Shown piece by piece: positions 46,710 to 58,363 of a stretch of DNA of 64,000 nt. The notes under the pieces were generated by a model. The model ran no database searches and was not told where the DNA came from. It was given only the letters and a program-made list of their open reading frames with translations. Made by a program: the position numbers and the translations under genes. The DNA is taken from contig JAKUHH010000103.1 of the NCBI GenBank assembly GCA_022701365.1, forward strand, positions 1 to 64,000, written 5' to 3'. This DNA comes from Mycocentrospora acerina (taxonomy: Eukaryota > Ascomycota > Dothideomycetes > Pleosporales). Numbering within the stretch: position 1 is the first letter of the stretch; each line of letters opens with the position of its first letter.

Positions 46710-48130
46710 GGCTTCAGATTGTGCGAACCACATAAGGGAGAGGAGAGAACGGGAATTTCTTAAGCAACTTTCATTTAAAAAAAAAGAATGATACGGAGGT
46801 TTTTAAAGGGGGTTTCTTATGGGGGATTTTAATGGAAGGGTAGTTTTGAATTTCGGTCTAAATAGTCCTTTATCATATATTTAATTTAGTCAATCGTTTA
46901 AAAACATGTTTTTATAACAACATGCTATATGTTGACCGCCGGCTTAGTGTTGTATTTAGTCTTCCTTCGCTATTTAAATGTATTTTGCTCGAGCTGTTTG
47001 CAGCGTTTCTTGCAGTCACTTGATTCAGCCTGGTCGTGATGCGCTCACATTGATGATCATTGACTTCATTAACTCATCTATTCAAAACAAATACAGCATT
47101 ATCACTTAAAAAAACGTTAATGCCGATTCTAAATGTGTTTTCGAAAATTCTACAACATCTTAGGTGAAGCTACACATAATGCCCTATAGCAGCCTCCACT
47201 TCTACTGTGGGTAAAATTTGTGACCTTGGGACCATCATTTAAATAGATGATTTATAAATTTCGAAATCGATCAAAATTAAACGCTGCATTTGAAGTATAA
47301 GACCAATTTGAAATGAATAATTTTCTTGCTTTTATGTATCTTTTAAGTAAAGTTTGAGACTAGATCAAATGTCGTCGAATTGAACACTGCCATGTTCAAT
47401 CTTGCTGTGCTAACACCAACCCAAGATTAGCTACAGTGTTAAACACCCTTATATGCTCTGGTCCAGTCACCTTCTTTACTCTTTGTAATGCACATCGCTG
47501 AAGTGTTCACGCCTTGGTATTTAGCCCTTGAGAGCGTAGGACTCTTCTAAGGACGCATAGAGCCCTTAATGTTCCCACGTGTTCATCAATACCTTATCTT
47601 TACCATTTTTCTTACAGCCTACAGACTATCCCCTCTGTAGGCTTCTATCTCCCTTGATCTATAAGCAAGTCTTTTAACTCTTACAGCATGATTAAATCTT
47701 CTGAGCTACCTCTTGATGACATCAATACTTGAAATAGCTTATCCCGTGTAAGTTTCTTGTCCTCCTAAATATATTTGGAACCTAAGATAACCATTGGGTG
47801 GCTTCGTGTTTTGCTAAATGTCAAGAATTAGAAACCATTTAGACTTAGATTATATTAATAGATAAATGCGTAAATTTGGGCATTAGAAACGCTGGCTTAA
47901 AATTAGACAATGTCTGAAACTGAGAGAACATAAGAGAATGTTTGTAGATTTTGTGCTGCAAGCCGATTACTGCTAGGTGAAAAGATTAAAGTTGCTGGTG
48001 AGTGCATAGCTATCAGTTCAAGGGAGCAACAGTTCGACACAGTGCGAAATTTTGATACAGTAGGGGTGAATTCAATATATATTAGCAAAAATATAATCTA
48101 TTGCAAGGTCTCGTACTTGCTGCAGTACAA
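46710..48130. other. Intergenic, no gene recognised
   Basis: It starts with the pectate lyase 3' UTR. The rest is AT-rich with no open frame beyond about 60 codons and no repeats with clear boundaries. Confidence 0.45.
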
Positions 48131-48189
48131 TGGCTGTATAAAAGGCTATCAGCTACCTTATGTCTGTATTTGTCTCCTAATCCTTTACA

Positions 48190-48724
48190 ACTTTACCTAG
48201 CTGCCTTGTATTTTAAAAATGAATTTTCTCCTGTCAGTATTAACAAGCTTCCTCCTCTGACGTTTCCTCGCGATCGCTTTCATTTTGTCAGGCTTGATAT
48301 TCTTGTCTTTGCCCTATTGACTGACGCGCTTTCGGTACTGTCTCTCACTAAAGCACTTGTTAGTAGCACGATAAAGGCTCTTCTAGTCTTATGCTAACGA
48401 GAGCCACTCACGTTGCCTTGAAATTTGACTTCCCTTTCATATCTGGATTACCTCTAACAGTGACAGTCTTTGTGCCACATGCAGCTCGAGAATGCGGTCC
48501 TTGTACGGCTCCCAGTCATACGCACGCAGAGTCGGCGCCTTCCGTTTTCGCGACTGGACTAGCGGGCCCATCGGATCTAAAGGCGCTGCGAAAGCGGGTT
48601 GGAAATTGCCAGCAGGATCCTTAGTGTGGCGCTCATCGCTGGGAAACGCCTGACGCTGGCTAAGCAGAGGCGAAGCATATCCCTGCACGCTTGTGGAACG
48701 ACTATTTAGCAACTGTGTCTGCAA
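48190..48724 (-). pseudogene. Clr5-domain gene fragment
   Basis: An ATG at 48724 opens 95 codons ending in KRKAPTLRAYDWEPYKDRIL, then ELHVAQRLSLLEVIQI. This is the start of the fungal Clr5 domain, whose N-terminal WEPYK motif is diagnostic. One lost base near 48440 shifts the frame; the shifted frame continues KGKSNFKAT to a GTGAGT donor. A 64-nt intron (48348-48411; branch CTAAC, acceptor CTTTAG) then joins ERQYRKRVSQ, a TAG for the expected Trp, and GKDKNIKPDKMKAIARKRQR. Similarity is lost by about 48190. Clr5 proteins are often DNA-binding regulators. This one is a decayed 5' fragment. Confidence 0.75.
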
Positions 48725-48912
48725 AATATGGCTGAAGTCCCTGCTAACGCCGTCGGGCCCACAACCTCGCTAGTCGACATATGAATGTTTTGCATCATGT
48801 GGAAGGCTGGTCTGGGTAAGGCTAGCCGGTGCTAGGTTTGACAGGTTGGTCAACGTAAAGTCTATTGTCAACATTGCATCTCGCGTTGGCTGGGCAAATT
48901 GTTACAAAAGCC

Positions 48913-48954
48913 TTGACGTCGAAGACTGTGACGTTGACGTCGAAGACTGTGACG
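48913..48954. repeat. 21-bp tandem duplication with TGACGTC motifs
   Basis: Two perfect copies of TTGACGTCGAAGACTGTGAC+G stand head to tail, each with a TGACGTC (CREB/ATF-like) site. They lie ~190 bp upstream of the Clr5 fragment's ATG, so they may have been part of its promoter. The regulatory role is inference. Confidence 0.6.
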
Positions 48955-49694
48955 TTGATAGCTTAGTTTCTGAGTGAAGGAAGAATTGAAAGAGCGACTT
49001 GTGTTCCATTTTATAGCCGACAGAGGGGCTTTATGATTGTTTTCTATGATGACTGAACTGTATGTGTGGTTGGAGGAGGATGAGCTTGCTACTGATTGGA
49101 GTATGCCGCATGTGCCCGCACTTAAGCCACCGTGTCATTACTGGAGTATCCTAATAAACGCCGTTCTGGAGCACGGTGGGCCTTGTGGATATCTGTCTTT
49201 AACCTACAACTACTGGGTAGAAGTGGGGCAGGACAGATTCGATTTGTTTTGGGCTGCATCTACTGTTTATCAGTCGTACGGTAGGCGGTGAAGAGACCGG
49301 GACCAGAACGGAGGAAGATGCAACCAACCCAGTAAAGACATACAAGTCACCGAATGCGCAGAAAATATTGACAGCGAATTATTCTCCGAAATAGGACATT
49401 CATCGGAGCAGGTTTATAAAATGTGCCAGGTAGTATTAGAAAATCAATTATTCGCGGCTGAAATTGGCAAACTTGCTAAATCATCCAAGTCATGCAGGGC
49501 ACGATGAGCAGAAGCACCCTCTTGGATTTGACCGTCCTTGCATTCTATACCAAAACAACGGATGATTTGTCTCTGGGTTGCAGACGTATAGCAGCCTTGA
49601 TTTCTAGGCTTCTTGCTTCAGTCGAGCTTTCAAACGGCTGAGATATCCGTGCCATCCTGCACGTGCTTGGCTTCAGTTTATATTGCCTTGGTCG
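48955..49694. other. Intergenic, one unassigned open frame
   Basis: A plus-strand frame at 49037-49291 (84 codons, from MFSMMTELYVWLEEDELATD) reads well for a protein but has no motif I recognise. It may be chance or part of a decayed gene. Confidence 0.3.
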
Positions 49695-49871
49695 TCATGT
49701 TGGTACCCTTTTTATATTAACTTTTATTTTATACCAAATGCCTCGATGAACCTTACGATGCAGCCGTCGAATTTCATGTTGTTGCCAAAGTGCAGCAAGG
49801 CCCACGCTCAGTTGCAGGACGCCAAACACGATTGAGGCGACTGCATCCGCCGTCAAGTTCAATGTCGTCAT
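49695..49871 (-). CDS. Small one-helix membrane protein, hypothetical
   Basis: From ATG 49871, 58 aa. It starts MTTLNLTADAVASIVFGVLQ, with one transmembrane helix to LAALW, followed by a basic stretch (HEIRRLHRKVHR). Short open frames with a similar single-helix start are common in filamentous ascomycetes, and their function is unknown. An in-frame ATG seven codons upstream exists. The 3' end could be spliced (a GT in AAGGTTCATC follows HRK), so the C-terminus is uncertain. Confidence 0.35.
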   Translation of the reverse strand: MTTLNLTADAVASIVFGVLQLSVGLAALWQQHEIRRLHRKVHRGIWYKIKVNIKRVPT

Positions 49872-49889
49872 GGTGTGGGGTCGATACAA

Positions 49890-50711
49890 AACTTGGAAGG
49901 GGCTAAGAGTAGTGTTGGTTGATCTTGTTGAAATGAGCGAACATCTCCGTCCATTCTGCCCTCTATTATATCACCGACCACGATGCTACTGACTACAACA
50001 TTGTACTTTCACAAATGCTAATAAACTGACAACATGATGCATCTGTCGACAGGTAATAGGACATTTGCGAAAATTGTGAAATTGTACTTTCGCTTTGGAT
50101 TTGACTCTGCTTCACCTTCAGCTCTTTTCAGTTGTAGCCGGCCAAGACCACTGCGCAGCACGCGCGCTCTGGGGCTTGGCTCAAGCACAATCCAGTCGAT
50201 TCTCGACGTGGAACAAAAAAGACTATTTCATAATTGTACTTTTGCAAGCTGACGTGTAACTGGATAAGGTTTAACTTTGCCAAGGGGAAATGGATACGCT
50301 TGACTTAGAACGGCCTAGCTGGGTAGCTTAGTAGAGCTAGTCATTTTTAAGTCGAATTATAGCATTTTCTTATGCTAGTCGTTGTCTTGACAATTGTACT
50401 TTTGTAAAAGTGCCCAAATCTGTTCTGTCTTCAATCATCTTATTGACAAAAATGAACAATTTTCTCGTGAATGGGAAATCTGACATCGCAGCGCGGGATT
50501 GTGTTGCAATATCTAGCTAGGACGTGCGCCTGCGGACAGTCGGGGTAAGGCTTGGCGTGAGCAGGCAACACTCTGCGCTTTTCACCACAATGTTGCTGGA
50601 AGAGACAGTCAGTAAATGCGAGGTACCTTGAATCCCAAATTCCCGACAAATTCTCGTCTCATACATTCTTCTTCACTGTCTTTGCGGGTTGACGCTCTCC
50701 AAATCCACAAG
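49890..50711. other. Intergenic, no gene recognised
   Basis: Contains short frames on both strands (50034-50252, 50440-50649) without motifs. The end should be the promoter of the next gene. Confidence 0.4.
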
Positions 50712-51381
50712 ATGATCACGCTAGTCTTTCCAACATGCGACATCACACCTGAGGTACGTCATGAGCACAATCTCCAACACAACTGTCACAAAACAGAGCC
50801 GCTCACTTTCTACAATAACAACATTTCCCACGGAATCTAGAAACATCGCAAAACTAACCTCTTAGCAGCAATGGGATGACTTTGCCCAAACAGCTGGAGT
50901 CCCACCCTCAGGCCCAGGTGAAAAAGTCTTCGTTCACTACAGCCTCGTGCACTCGCCATCGCAGCAAGATCTGGAACGAACTGAACAAATCAGCGCAACA
51001 GTCAAAACGCGATTCGGCTCTGCTACATGGGATGATATCAAGGATTCTTTTGTAGCCATCGCCAAGCCAAGTCTTCGAACAATAATGTCAATTATTTTCT
51101 TGATTTTAGACGATCAATCTATAAGAGACCGTCACGTCATTATCATCGAGAAGGGCGTCAAGTGGTCGACACCAGATGGCGAGGAGGCACATCCGTTTCC
51201 TGGTGAGGAAGATAACTTTCAGAGATTCATTGTCTGGAACAGGTATCGGGTTCCGTATGAGAAAGCGTGGATTGTTCAGTGCGGGATCGAAGGGTTCTGT
51301 GGAATGGAAACAGCAGAAGATCATTTTGAGAAGGTGGTGGAAGAGGAAATTTATGTTCGAGATTCTGAGGATGAAGATTAG
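50712..51381 (+). CDS. Hypothetical 184-aa protein (two exons)
   Basis: join(50712..50753,50869..51381). The first exon encodes MITLVFPTCDITPE. A 115-nt intron (GTACGT donor, CTAAC branch) leads to WDDFAQTAGVPPSGPGEKV in the second. The acceptor is a NAGNAG pair (TAGCAG), so Gln may be single or doubled. The C-terminus is rich in acidic residues (EEIYVRDSEDED). No family was recognised. Composition and clean splicing argue that it is real, and there are no premature stops. A cytosolic location is inferred from the lack of a signal or membrane helix. Confidence 0.65.
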
Positions 51382-52229
51382 CAAATGTGACGTTGATGGC
51401 TAGAGTGGTGTCCAGCTTAGATCTATATCTTTTAAAGTGGCTATGAGTTGCGACGCGACGCGCATTCCGTGAATTATAGGGCTTCATTACAAGCGTGTCC
51501 AAAGCTATGCAACAAGCACTTTTCATGAATCATTCTCCAACCAATCCCATTAACAATTGAATAAAATCGCCTTAACTTAACCCTTCTGCTCGCAAATCAG
51601 CTCAGATAAATTTAGCCGTCAGATCTTTCTCTCGGTGTAGCCAAAGTCTGTGCCCAATATAATTGGATCACTTCCTCCGTGTATGCAGGACTGGCTATGC
51701 GTATGGTTTAATTGTTGATTAGATTTCGCGATATCTCGAAGTTGATAAATGCTGTTGCAACAGGAAGATTGAAATTCAAAATTTATTCAAAATGGTGAGT
51801 TAGTCAGATCAGTGTTCCATTGACCTCTTTCGTAAATTTGCTATCAGGTATCGATTAAATATGACATGCGTTTGTGTTGTAGCTGTGTGCCCTCGTCTCG
51901 ATACCATGCACTAGCATAGACTACTTTCTTGTATACTATTCTTGCCCATGCTACAGCTAATGAAAGACCACACGAGTTCCTACAAACGCAAGACCATTGT
52001 AGAAATTTGTCTTTCTTTTGCTTCCTGACTCGCCAGGCGATCTCCTACCTGTTGCCATTTTCCCCAATAAGCTCTCGAGTCGACCGCGGTCGACGAGACT
52101 AGTGAGGATGATAGTTGCGACGATTGATGGTATCATAATTCCTTCCCATCTTTGCAAAAATCCAGACAGCAGTCACAAATCTGGATGTGATGCCAAATCT
52201 TGTTTTACATCCTGCACGCTACCGGCCAT
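51382..52229. other. Intergenic between converging genes
   Basis: AT-rich spacer holding the 3' ends of the hypothetical gene and the Stealth gene. Overlapping short frames at 51957-52157 and 52018-52320 have no support. Confidence 0.45.
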
Positions 52230-54779
52230 TCACTTCTCAAAGGTACTTGGCTCAGGTAACAATCCTTCAAATAGCTCGGACATGGCCTCGCGAAGCGCTT
52301 CAAGTTTTTCCTCATCCTGAGTGACTACATCGTCGTTCAGACATATCTGGCCAACCTGCTTGCCTCTCTCGATATAAGGTTTGAGCAAAACATGTTTCGC
52401 TTGCTCTGCATCTGTGACCATATGGAACGACGCGTCCGGTGCTACGACAGTGTACTGGTACCTCATGATCGCCTTGACAACCGTCTCTCGCTGCTCGGGC
52501 TTCTCAACTGGGGGGAGTAGAGGAGCGAGACCTGCGCGTTGTCTGTTGAGAAGTAGTTTGATAAGACAGTCACCACAGTGTGGAGATTCGCGGGCCATTC
52601 GGTTGAAGATAGCAGCAGAAGAAAATACTGGGCTGCGGGATTGAGCGTCAGACGAGGCCATGGAAAAGCCCGGTGCGAGACATTCATTAGCGTTAAAGGT
52701 GCTGCAGTCCAGCTTTTTTATCATCACCGGTCCGTCTTGACTCGTCCACAATATATCTGTATTAACTTTGGGAGGCTCAAGACCGGCTTGTTCGAGATGA
52801 TCGCTCATGCGGAAATATTCACGTTGGCGATACAACTCAGGTGTTTCGTTGCCCATGCCTTCAATGAGATCCTGGAGCATGACTTTGCGTTCAGGCCAGG
52901 ATAGGTAGCCATCCTCGTCTGCGTCAGACCGCAGCATCAGGTAGCTCCAGAGAAGCGCTTCGCGATGTCGCTCCATGGTGTAGTGGAATATAACATACCA
53001 CGAGTAAAGCTGAAAGCCAGCCTCGCCACGAAAACGCTTCGTAGCACTAAGTAACGCAGGCCGAGGGAAGCTGGAGATTGCTTCTCGAGATACACTGCGA
53101 GAGAGGGAGTGACTGAAATGGACCTGACCTCTTCGTCTGCGAGCGCCAAATCGACGGTTGAGTAGCCATGATGTATAAATCAGGAAAGGTTTTTCGCCAA
53201 ATCGCGACGTCTCGTGTTCGCTTGGCGCCTGCAGAATACTGTACGATTTGTCTTTGAATCCAAGCATGGGCCCAAAGAGAGGAGAGTACAGATCAGACGC
53301 GGCATGCGGTTTGCCGAGAATCATGTCATCAGACAGTGCAACGAGCTACGGCGGAGGGTCAGTATTGCCTTGATTTGAGTGAAATTCACCTACTTTGTCT
53401 GTTTCTGATTGTGTGTTATACAGCTGATTCTCAATGGTCAAAGAGTCGAAGGTGGGCAGACATTTTCTTTCATCGACTCCGAAAAACTCCTCTTGAGAAA
53501 GAATCTGAACTTTTTCGGCGTCTTCCTTGAGCCAAGAGGGGTATTGTTTTCCCACCGTTGCGGCTTCCCCATCGGCTTCTGGCTGTTGGAAAGCATTCAC
53601 AAGAATCTGGATGCGGTTTGTAAATGAGCCAGCGTACTTCTGAACACTACGCATAGAGTAGCGAAGCTCATTCCATTCGCGGTAACGATTCACACCATGT
53701 GAGGCGAGCCAGATGCCCTGCTCGTCATTCAAGCTCGAGTTTACCTCGTAAGGACGCATGGTATCGATAAACTCTTGCTGGGATCCGTTTACCCCTACGT
53801 GTTGACGTCATTAACAATATCTTTGATTCGGACGTCGTTACTCACAGTTGTAAACAAAGTCAATTTTAGGCTCTTGAAGTTTAGGACCCGTATATCGAGC
53901 CTCTGCAACCCAATCGTCCTCCCACCCCTCCAAAACGACACCCTTGACTGACTCCTCGAATGGTTCGATGAGCAGATCTGGAAGTGCCTCTGCCTTTTTC
54001 TTGATAGCGTCACAGTCGTCCTGAGTAGGAAATTCATAGTCTTTTGACCAGGGTGTCATTTTTTCCAGTGGTTGAATTGGAGGCCGCGTATCATCAGCAG
54101 GAGTCAAATGATCTTCCACCGCAGGCTTCCCGTGTTTGAATTGGATGTCTTTGGGCGAGTCGTTTGAATGATTTATGTACCCTTGTCCTCCAATATGCAC
54201 CTGCTTCTCTTCCCTGACTGGTGCATGCTCAATATCTTGTGCATGCGCATCGTCGTCATCTAGATGAGTCGCCGTGGTCCCGCGTTCGTCATGTTCATCA
54301 ACATGGTCATGAGAGGAGTTCGTACTACCGTTTTCCGAGATTTCCGATGAATTTTCTTTGGATAGTTTCACTTTGACCACGAAATCTGGCTTACCCTCTG
54401 ACGTGAAGGGCGACGGCCTCGACTCGTCGGGATGGGGTCGTGCATCTGGAGTTGACGGAAAAGTGGCATGGGAATTACCCGCACCAGGCTTCACATGCGC
54501 ATGTGCGGGGCCAGTGCTATGCCCGTGTGATCCATGGTGAGAAAGAGGGTCGACCTGGAGCTTCTCATTGCGTAGATCTTGCAGTGCACGCAACTCGCGT
54601 TGCGGACTCTTCGGCGACAGTTTTAAACGCTCGTATACAGGCAGTGTACCCGCGCAATTCCATATGATAACGGCCGAGATGATAAAAACCGCATAGTACA
54701 GGTTGCGAAAAACGCGTCGCTGCCGGTGACCAGGCATTGTAGAGCGACCGAAAATGCTGAGAGAATGGAAGGCCTGCAT
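52230..54779 (-). CDS. Stealth-family glycosylphosphotransferase (XPT1-like), three exons
   Basis: Exons 53846-54779, 53394-53794 and 52230-53345 with introns of 51 and 48 nt encode 816 aa; an alternative ATG at 54737 directly precedes the type II anchor (NLYYAVFIISAVIIWNCA). A long His/Ser/Asp-rich stalk follows (to ~residue 290). Stealth regions: CR1 IDFVYNWVNGSDP across the first splice, CR2 LASHGVNRYREWNELRYSMR (~340-365), CR3 GQVHFSHSLSRSVSR (~518) and PRPALLSATKRFRG. An EF-hand-like DADEDGYLSWPE lies at ~586. Relatives include the Cryptococcus xylosylphosphotransferase Xpt1, which adds Xyl-phosphate to mannose in the Golgi. The same role here is inferred. The gene appears intact. Confidence 0.88.
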
Positions 54780-56479
54780 GGAGCGCTTGATATTAAAAGA
54801 GTGACTATGGAAACCAAAAAAGACAAAGAAAGAGAGTGTTGAACAAATGATGGAAACGGTCCAATGTGAATATCAGCCACCGACTGTGTAGAGAAAATCA
54901 GCGGGGCATGATCAAGAGATGGGTCTTTTCGACCCTGGTAGATCCACGAACGCGGTACATGCTCGCGTGCCTCCTGAACCATGTAGCGCCCCCCAGCGAT
55001 GGGATATTTGTGCCTGGGTGCTGTTCAGATTCAATATGGCGCATACCGATGTGGCTGTTCCACTTGAGCTGAAGGCTTGTTTGGTGGATCTTCTGGCTAG
55101 AATCGACCGGATCAGGCAGCGCGTCGGAAGCCAAGATGGAACGAGTTCATTTCCTAGACTAGCACAAGGCAACACGACGCCATAGGTTGAAACGTCTGGA
55201 CCTCTGTTCAGCTGCGAGGTGCTTCCGGTCCGACTAGAAGATACATGGCAACATGCCTGCATGGTCAGACCGAGCTCCAACTCCAGGAGTCGAGGGCAAG
55301 CAGCGTGGTGAGCAGTCACAGCAGGTTAGCTGTCCGTTACTGCCAAACTGCAGTCCACGCCAGACTCCCGCTTCCTAAAAGCCATCTCAGCTTGCTGACG
55401 GACGCCTCCGCATATACGATATGCATAGCCTGTGCTGCTGCGTGGTGCAAAGCCTTGATAGCCAGCTGGGCTAGTAGCTTGTTTCGCCAACTTCAACGAT
55501 CAGCCGTGGCGCGGGCAAATCTTCAGGCGTGCGGCGACTGGCCAGCGCCACGGGCTGGCGCTAAGCCTGTTCCTCTGCCTACGAACGGGCGGACCCACTA
55601 GTCATGTGCTCCCCCTGCGTCCAGTACACCACAACCATGGTGCGTCTCTCTCCTTTTGTCCATGATCCCCCTTTTTTGCCAGCGCCCCGCGCGCGACGGT
55701 CGCCCGACTCGGCTTCAAAAATGTTCGGATGTCAATCGCCCATCGCCAATCGCCAACCTAAGCTATGAAAAGCTTGTCTAGGTGAGTTGATATTGCTAGG
55801 GCATCTGCTCTGTGTGTGGCACAGCGGAGTGCTCTTGCAACATCTTGTCAGCCACTATCGTAGACATTGCGATGGGCCAACAACAAATCTTTGAACGTGC
55901 AACAAGTGTAATGAATGTCAGCTGAGCAATATCTTGAGATTGCGGTTGCTAGCGTGCACAGATTCACAGCGAGATGGACTAATGGCACCTTGCCATCGTG
56001 TCACCACTGTAGTAATCCAATATTTAGCGCGCCAATGAACTGCTTCCTGTGGCGCATGTCGCTATCAGCACTGCTTCGTCAGATCAAGTCAATGTTTACG
56101 GACTTTTCACGCTAATGCGAGCATTCAGGTGTCTCGTTTCTCGTGTCCTACAACCAACGATAGTATCGGTCGTCAAAGAGATAAACATTACCTGACCTGC
56201 ACGCTGGTTGTGCAGCGACTTGGGAAATTTCAACAAACAAACATGATGGGACCCTGCTGTCATTCACTCTGTACATCTAGATTATCACGGTTCATCTGTC
56301 ACGAGATGGAGCAATACATAGGGCTATCAACGGTGTTTTTCTTCGCGCTAGAAGTCGACCAATTACAAGCTCTGGAGCACACAAATCAGCCAAAAGGGAG
56401 TTGAATGAGAAAAAGATTGTGGTTCGCCTGAGTGCCACCGACTGCAAGATCAACGCATCGTTCTTTTAAAAGAAGGCAC
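54780..56479. other. GC-richer upstream region of the Stealth gene
   Basis: 1.7 kb without a convincing gene, though GC-rich enough that many overlapping frames stay open on both strands (such as 54912-55319 minus and 55245-55601 plus). It is a plausible long promoter and 5' leader. No motif supports any of these frames. Confidence 0.4.
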
Positions 56480-57830
56480 TACTACCCGACGAGGCGCTTT
56501 TCGTTGTGGCTGTACCGGTAGTTATCTTCACTGGGCATGCAGTTGCGGGGGGCTATGAAAACAGAGGTAAGCGAGGCTGTTGGTGTCCACCTATATTGCA
56601 TAAGAAAGGCCAACAGTTTGCCACTAATACCCCACGACGACAGTGTAATCTGAGAGCCTAATAGCATCATAATTGTAGGGACCGGGACACACACGGGAGG
56701 CGGCGTGAGGGATCCGCCATACCCCTTTTTAAGGGCACGACCTTGGAGTAGCGCCTTGAGAGAGAGTTTCATAATTAGAAGAGAAGATCGCAGAGGGATG
56801 AGGGCGATTGGCAAAAGATTCGCAAGGACTGCTCTTACATCGGGTACGTCAACCGATTCGAGTCCGCCGGGACTGGAGTCGAGATTCGCGTCAAGGCCAT
56901 CGCGGGGAACTCGCTGTCCGACGAGATTGTAATCCACGAAAGTGAGAAGCTCGCCGTAGCTGCCGGCAATCCTATCTCTGGCCGCTCTCGTCACGCCCTC
57001 GTCTCTCTCTAATTGTCTGCAGCGTATCGCCAGCCTTCGAAGTGAGCAGGTTAATCAATTTCAAGGTAGATACGAAGTAGAAGAAACTAGCCACTAAGGG
57101 CAGCCCTAACGTCTCAACCGCGTTCACGAATAGAGCAACCCTTTTAGAGATGCAGGAGCCTAGGCTGAGCTTCTTCGCCCTGAGGACGAATTGCTGCGTC
57201 GCTATCAACGACAGCTACATTGTGAAGGCAGAAGTCAGAATAATCACCAGTGATATGAGGTCATCTTCAACGTCTTTAAATTCTTTGCGGATGCCATCAA
57301 AGATAAACTAAATTAGTTCACAAATCAGAACTTGGCCGACGAGACACCAGAGCCCGGCGCAACAAACGAGGCTTCAATCAAGGTGATCCAGGCGAGAATT
57401 ATATTGCTTAATAAGAAGCCGCTCCGAAAGTCGCGCAAGACAAAGGTGGTAACTCTTGGAAATGCGTTCGCCAGGGAAATCGTGGCTGCCCTCTCTCCAG
57501 GGGCGAAGCAGGCGACGAAGTGTATTCTCTACAATGTCGAGCAAATTAAAACGCTCTTCTTTCTCACCTTAGCCACATTCTAAACATGAACTCGGCAATA
57601 CATTGCGGACGCATATATTGTGACCGCACAAAGCTGTTTGCCAACGACTTCGAATGCAGGAGAATCAGCATTCGCAAGGCAATGGCGCGCTCACGTTTGA
57701 TCAAAGACCAAGGTCAACTGCCGATCTTCCTCTCCCACTAGAACGAAAATCCCTTCCAAGTCGCCAAGAGTGTCGTCGCAGAGTGTAACTCCAGAACGGC
57801 CCTTCGGCGTATTTAAATAGCTCCCGGTGC
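56480..57830 (+). pseudogene. GC-rich degenerate coding island, origin unknown
   Basis: Coding-like text appears on the plus strand in all three frames in succession, as expected of one decayed gene with many indels. Examples are ALLPDEALFVVAVPVVIFTG (56478-56540), IIIVGTGTHTGGGVRDPPYP, YVNRFESAGTGVEIRVKAIA (~56840), SDEIVIHESEKLAVAAGNPI, FTNRATLLEMQEPRLSFFAL and KVVTLGNAFAREIVAALSPG (57440). Stops and frame changes are frequent. I recognise no family, so I name no function. It could be a decayed nuclear gene, a mobile element or a captured foreign sequence. Composition differs from the AT-rich flanks. Confidence 0.3.
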
Positions 57831-58363
57831 CGACCACATAAAAAGGCTATTTTCATTCTAGTAAAACTTTAATCACATTTTAATTCCCGTTTTCAACCTC
57901 TGAACTAATCTGGAGTTGAGATCGATAATTTGGCACTATATAGTGCGTACTAGTCGAAAGTTAGTACTTGAGGCAGTCAATTCACATGTAGTTTTTGGCC
58001 AAGTATCTTTTCTTACTCGCCGATTTATTGGAAATTAAAATCTTTGAAACAGCACTAGCCATTAGCTAATTGGAACAAGGACACGAGCTTGATGACGAAA
58101 TAAAACGCATTGATTATTGGTATCTGCAAGAGCCCGCCCGTAATATACTACACTTGACAAAGAATTCACATCAGTCCGCTTCGGATCATGAATTCCAAGG
58201 CGAACGATTGATCTAATGAGCGGATAGGTAAGTTGGTAAATGAATCCTCGAGCAAAACAACTTTGCAAGGAAAAACTCACAATTTCTTTCTTGAATCTTT
58301 CTCTTGTTATCAATGATTTTACGAGACTTGATAGAGGTGTAGCAATCGCAGTTTCAGAACTAT
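57831..58363. other. Intergenic, downstream of peptide gene A
   Basis: Between the GC-rich island and the first peptide-precursor gene. A minus-strand reading frame passes through here from the peptide gene without splicing, but the spliced model ends at 58364. No separate gene is supported. Confidence 0.4.
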
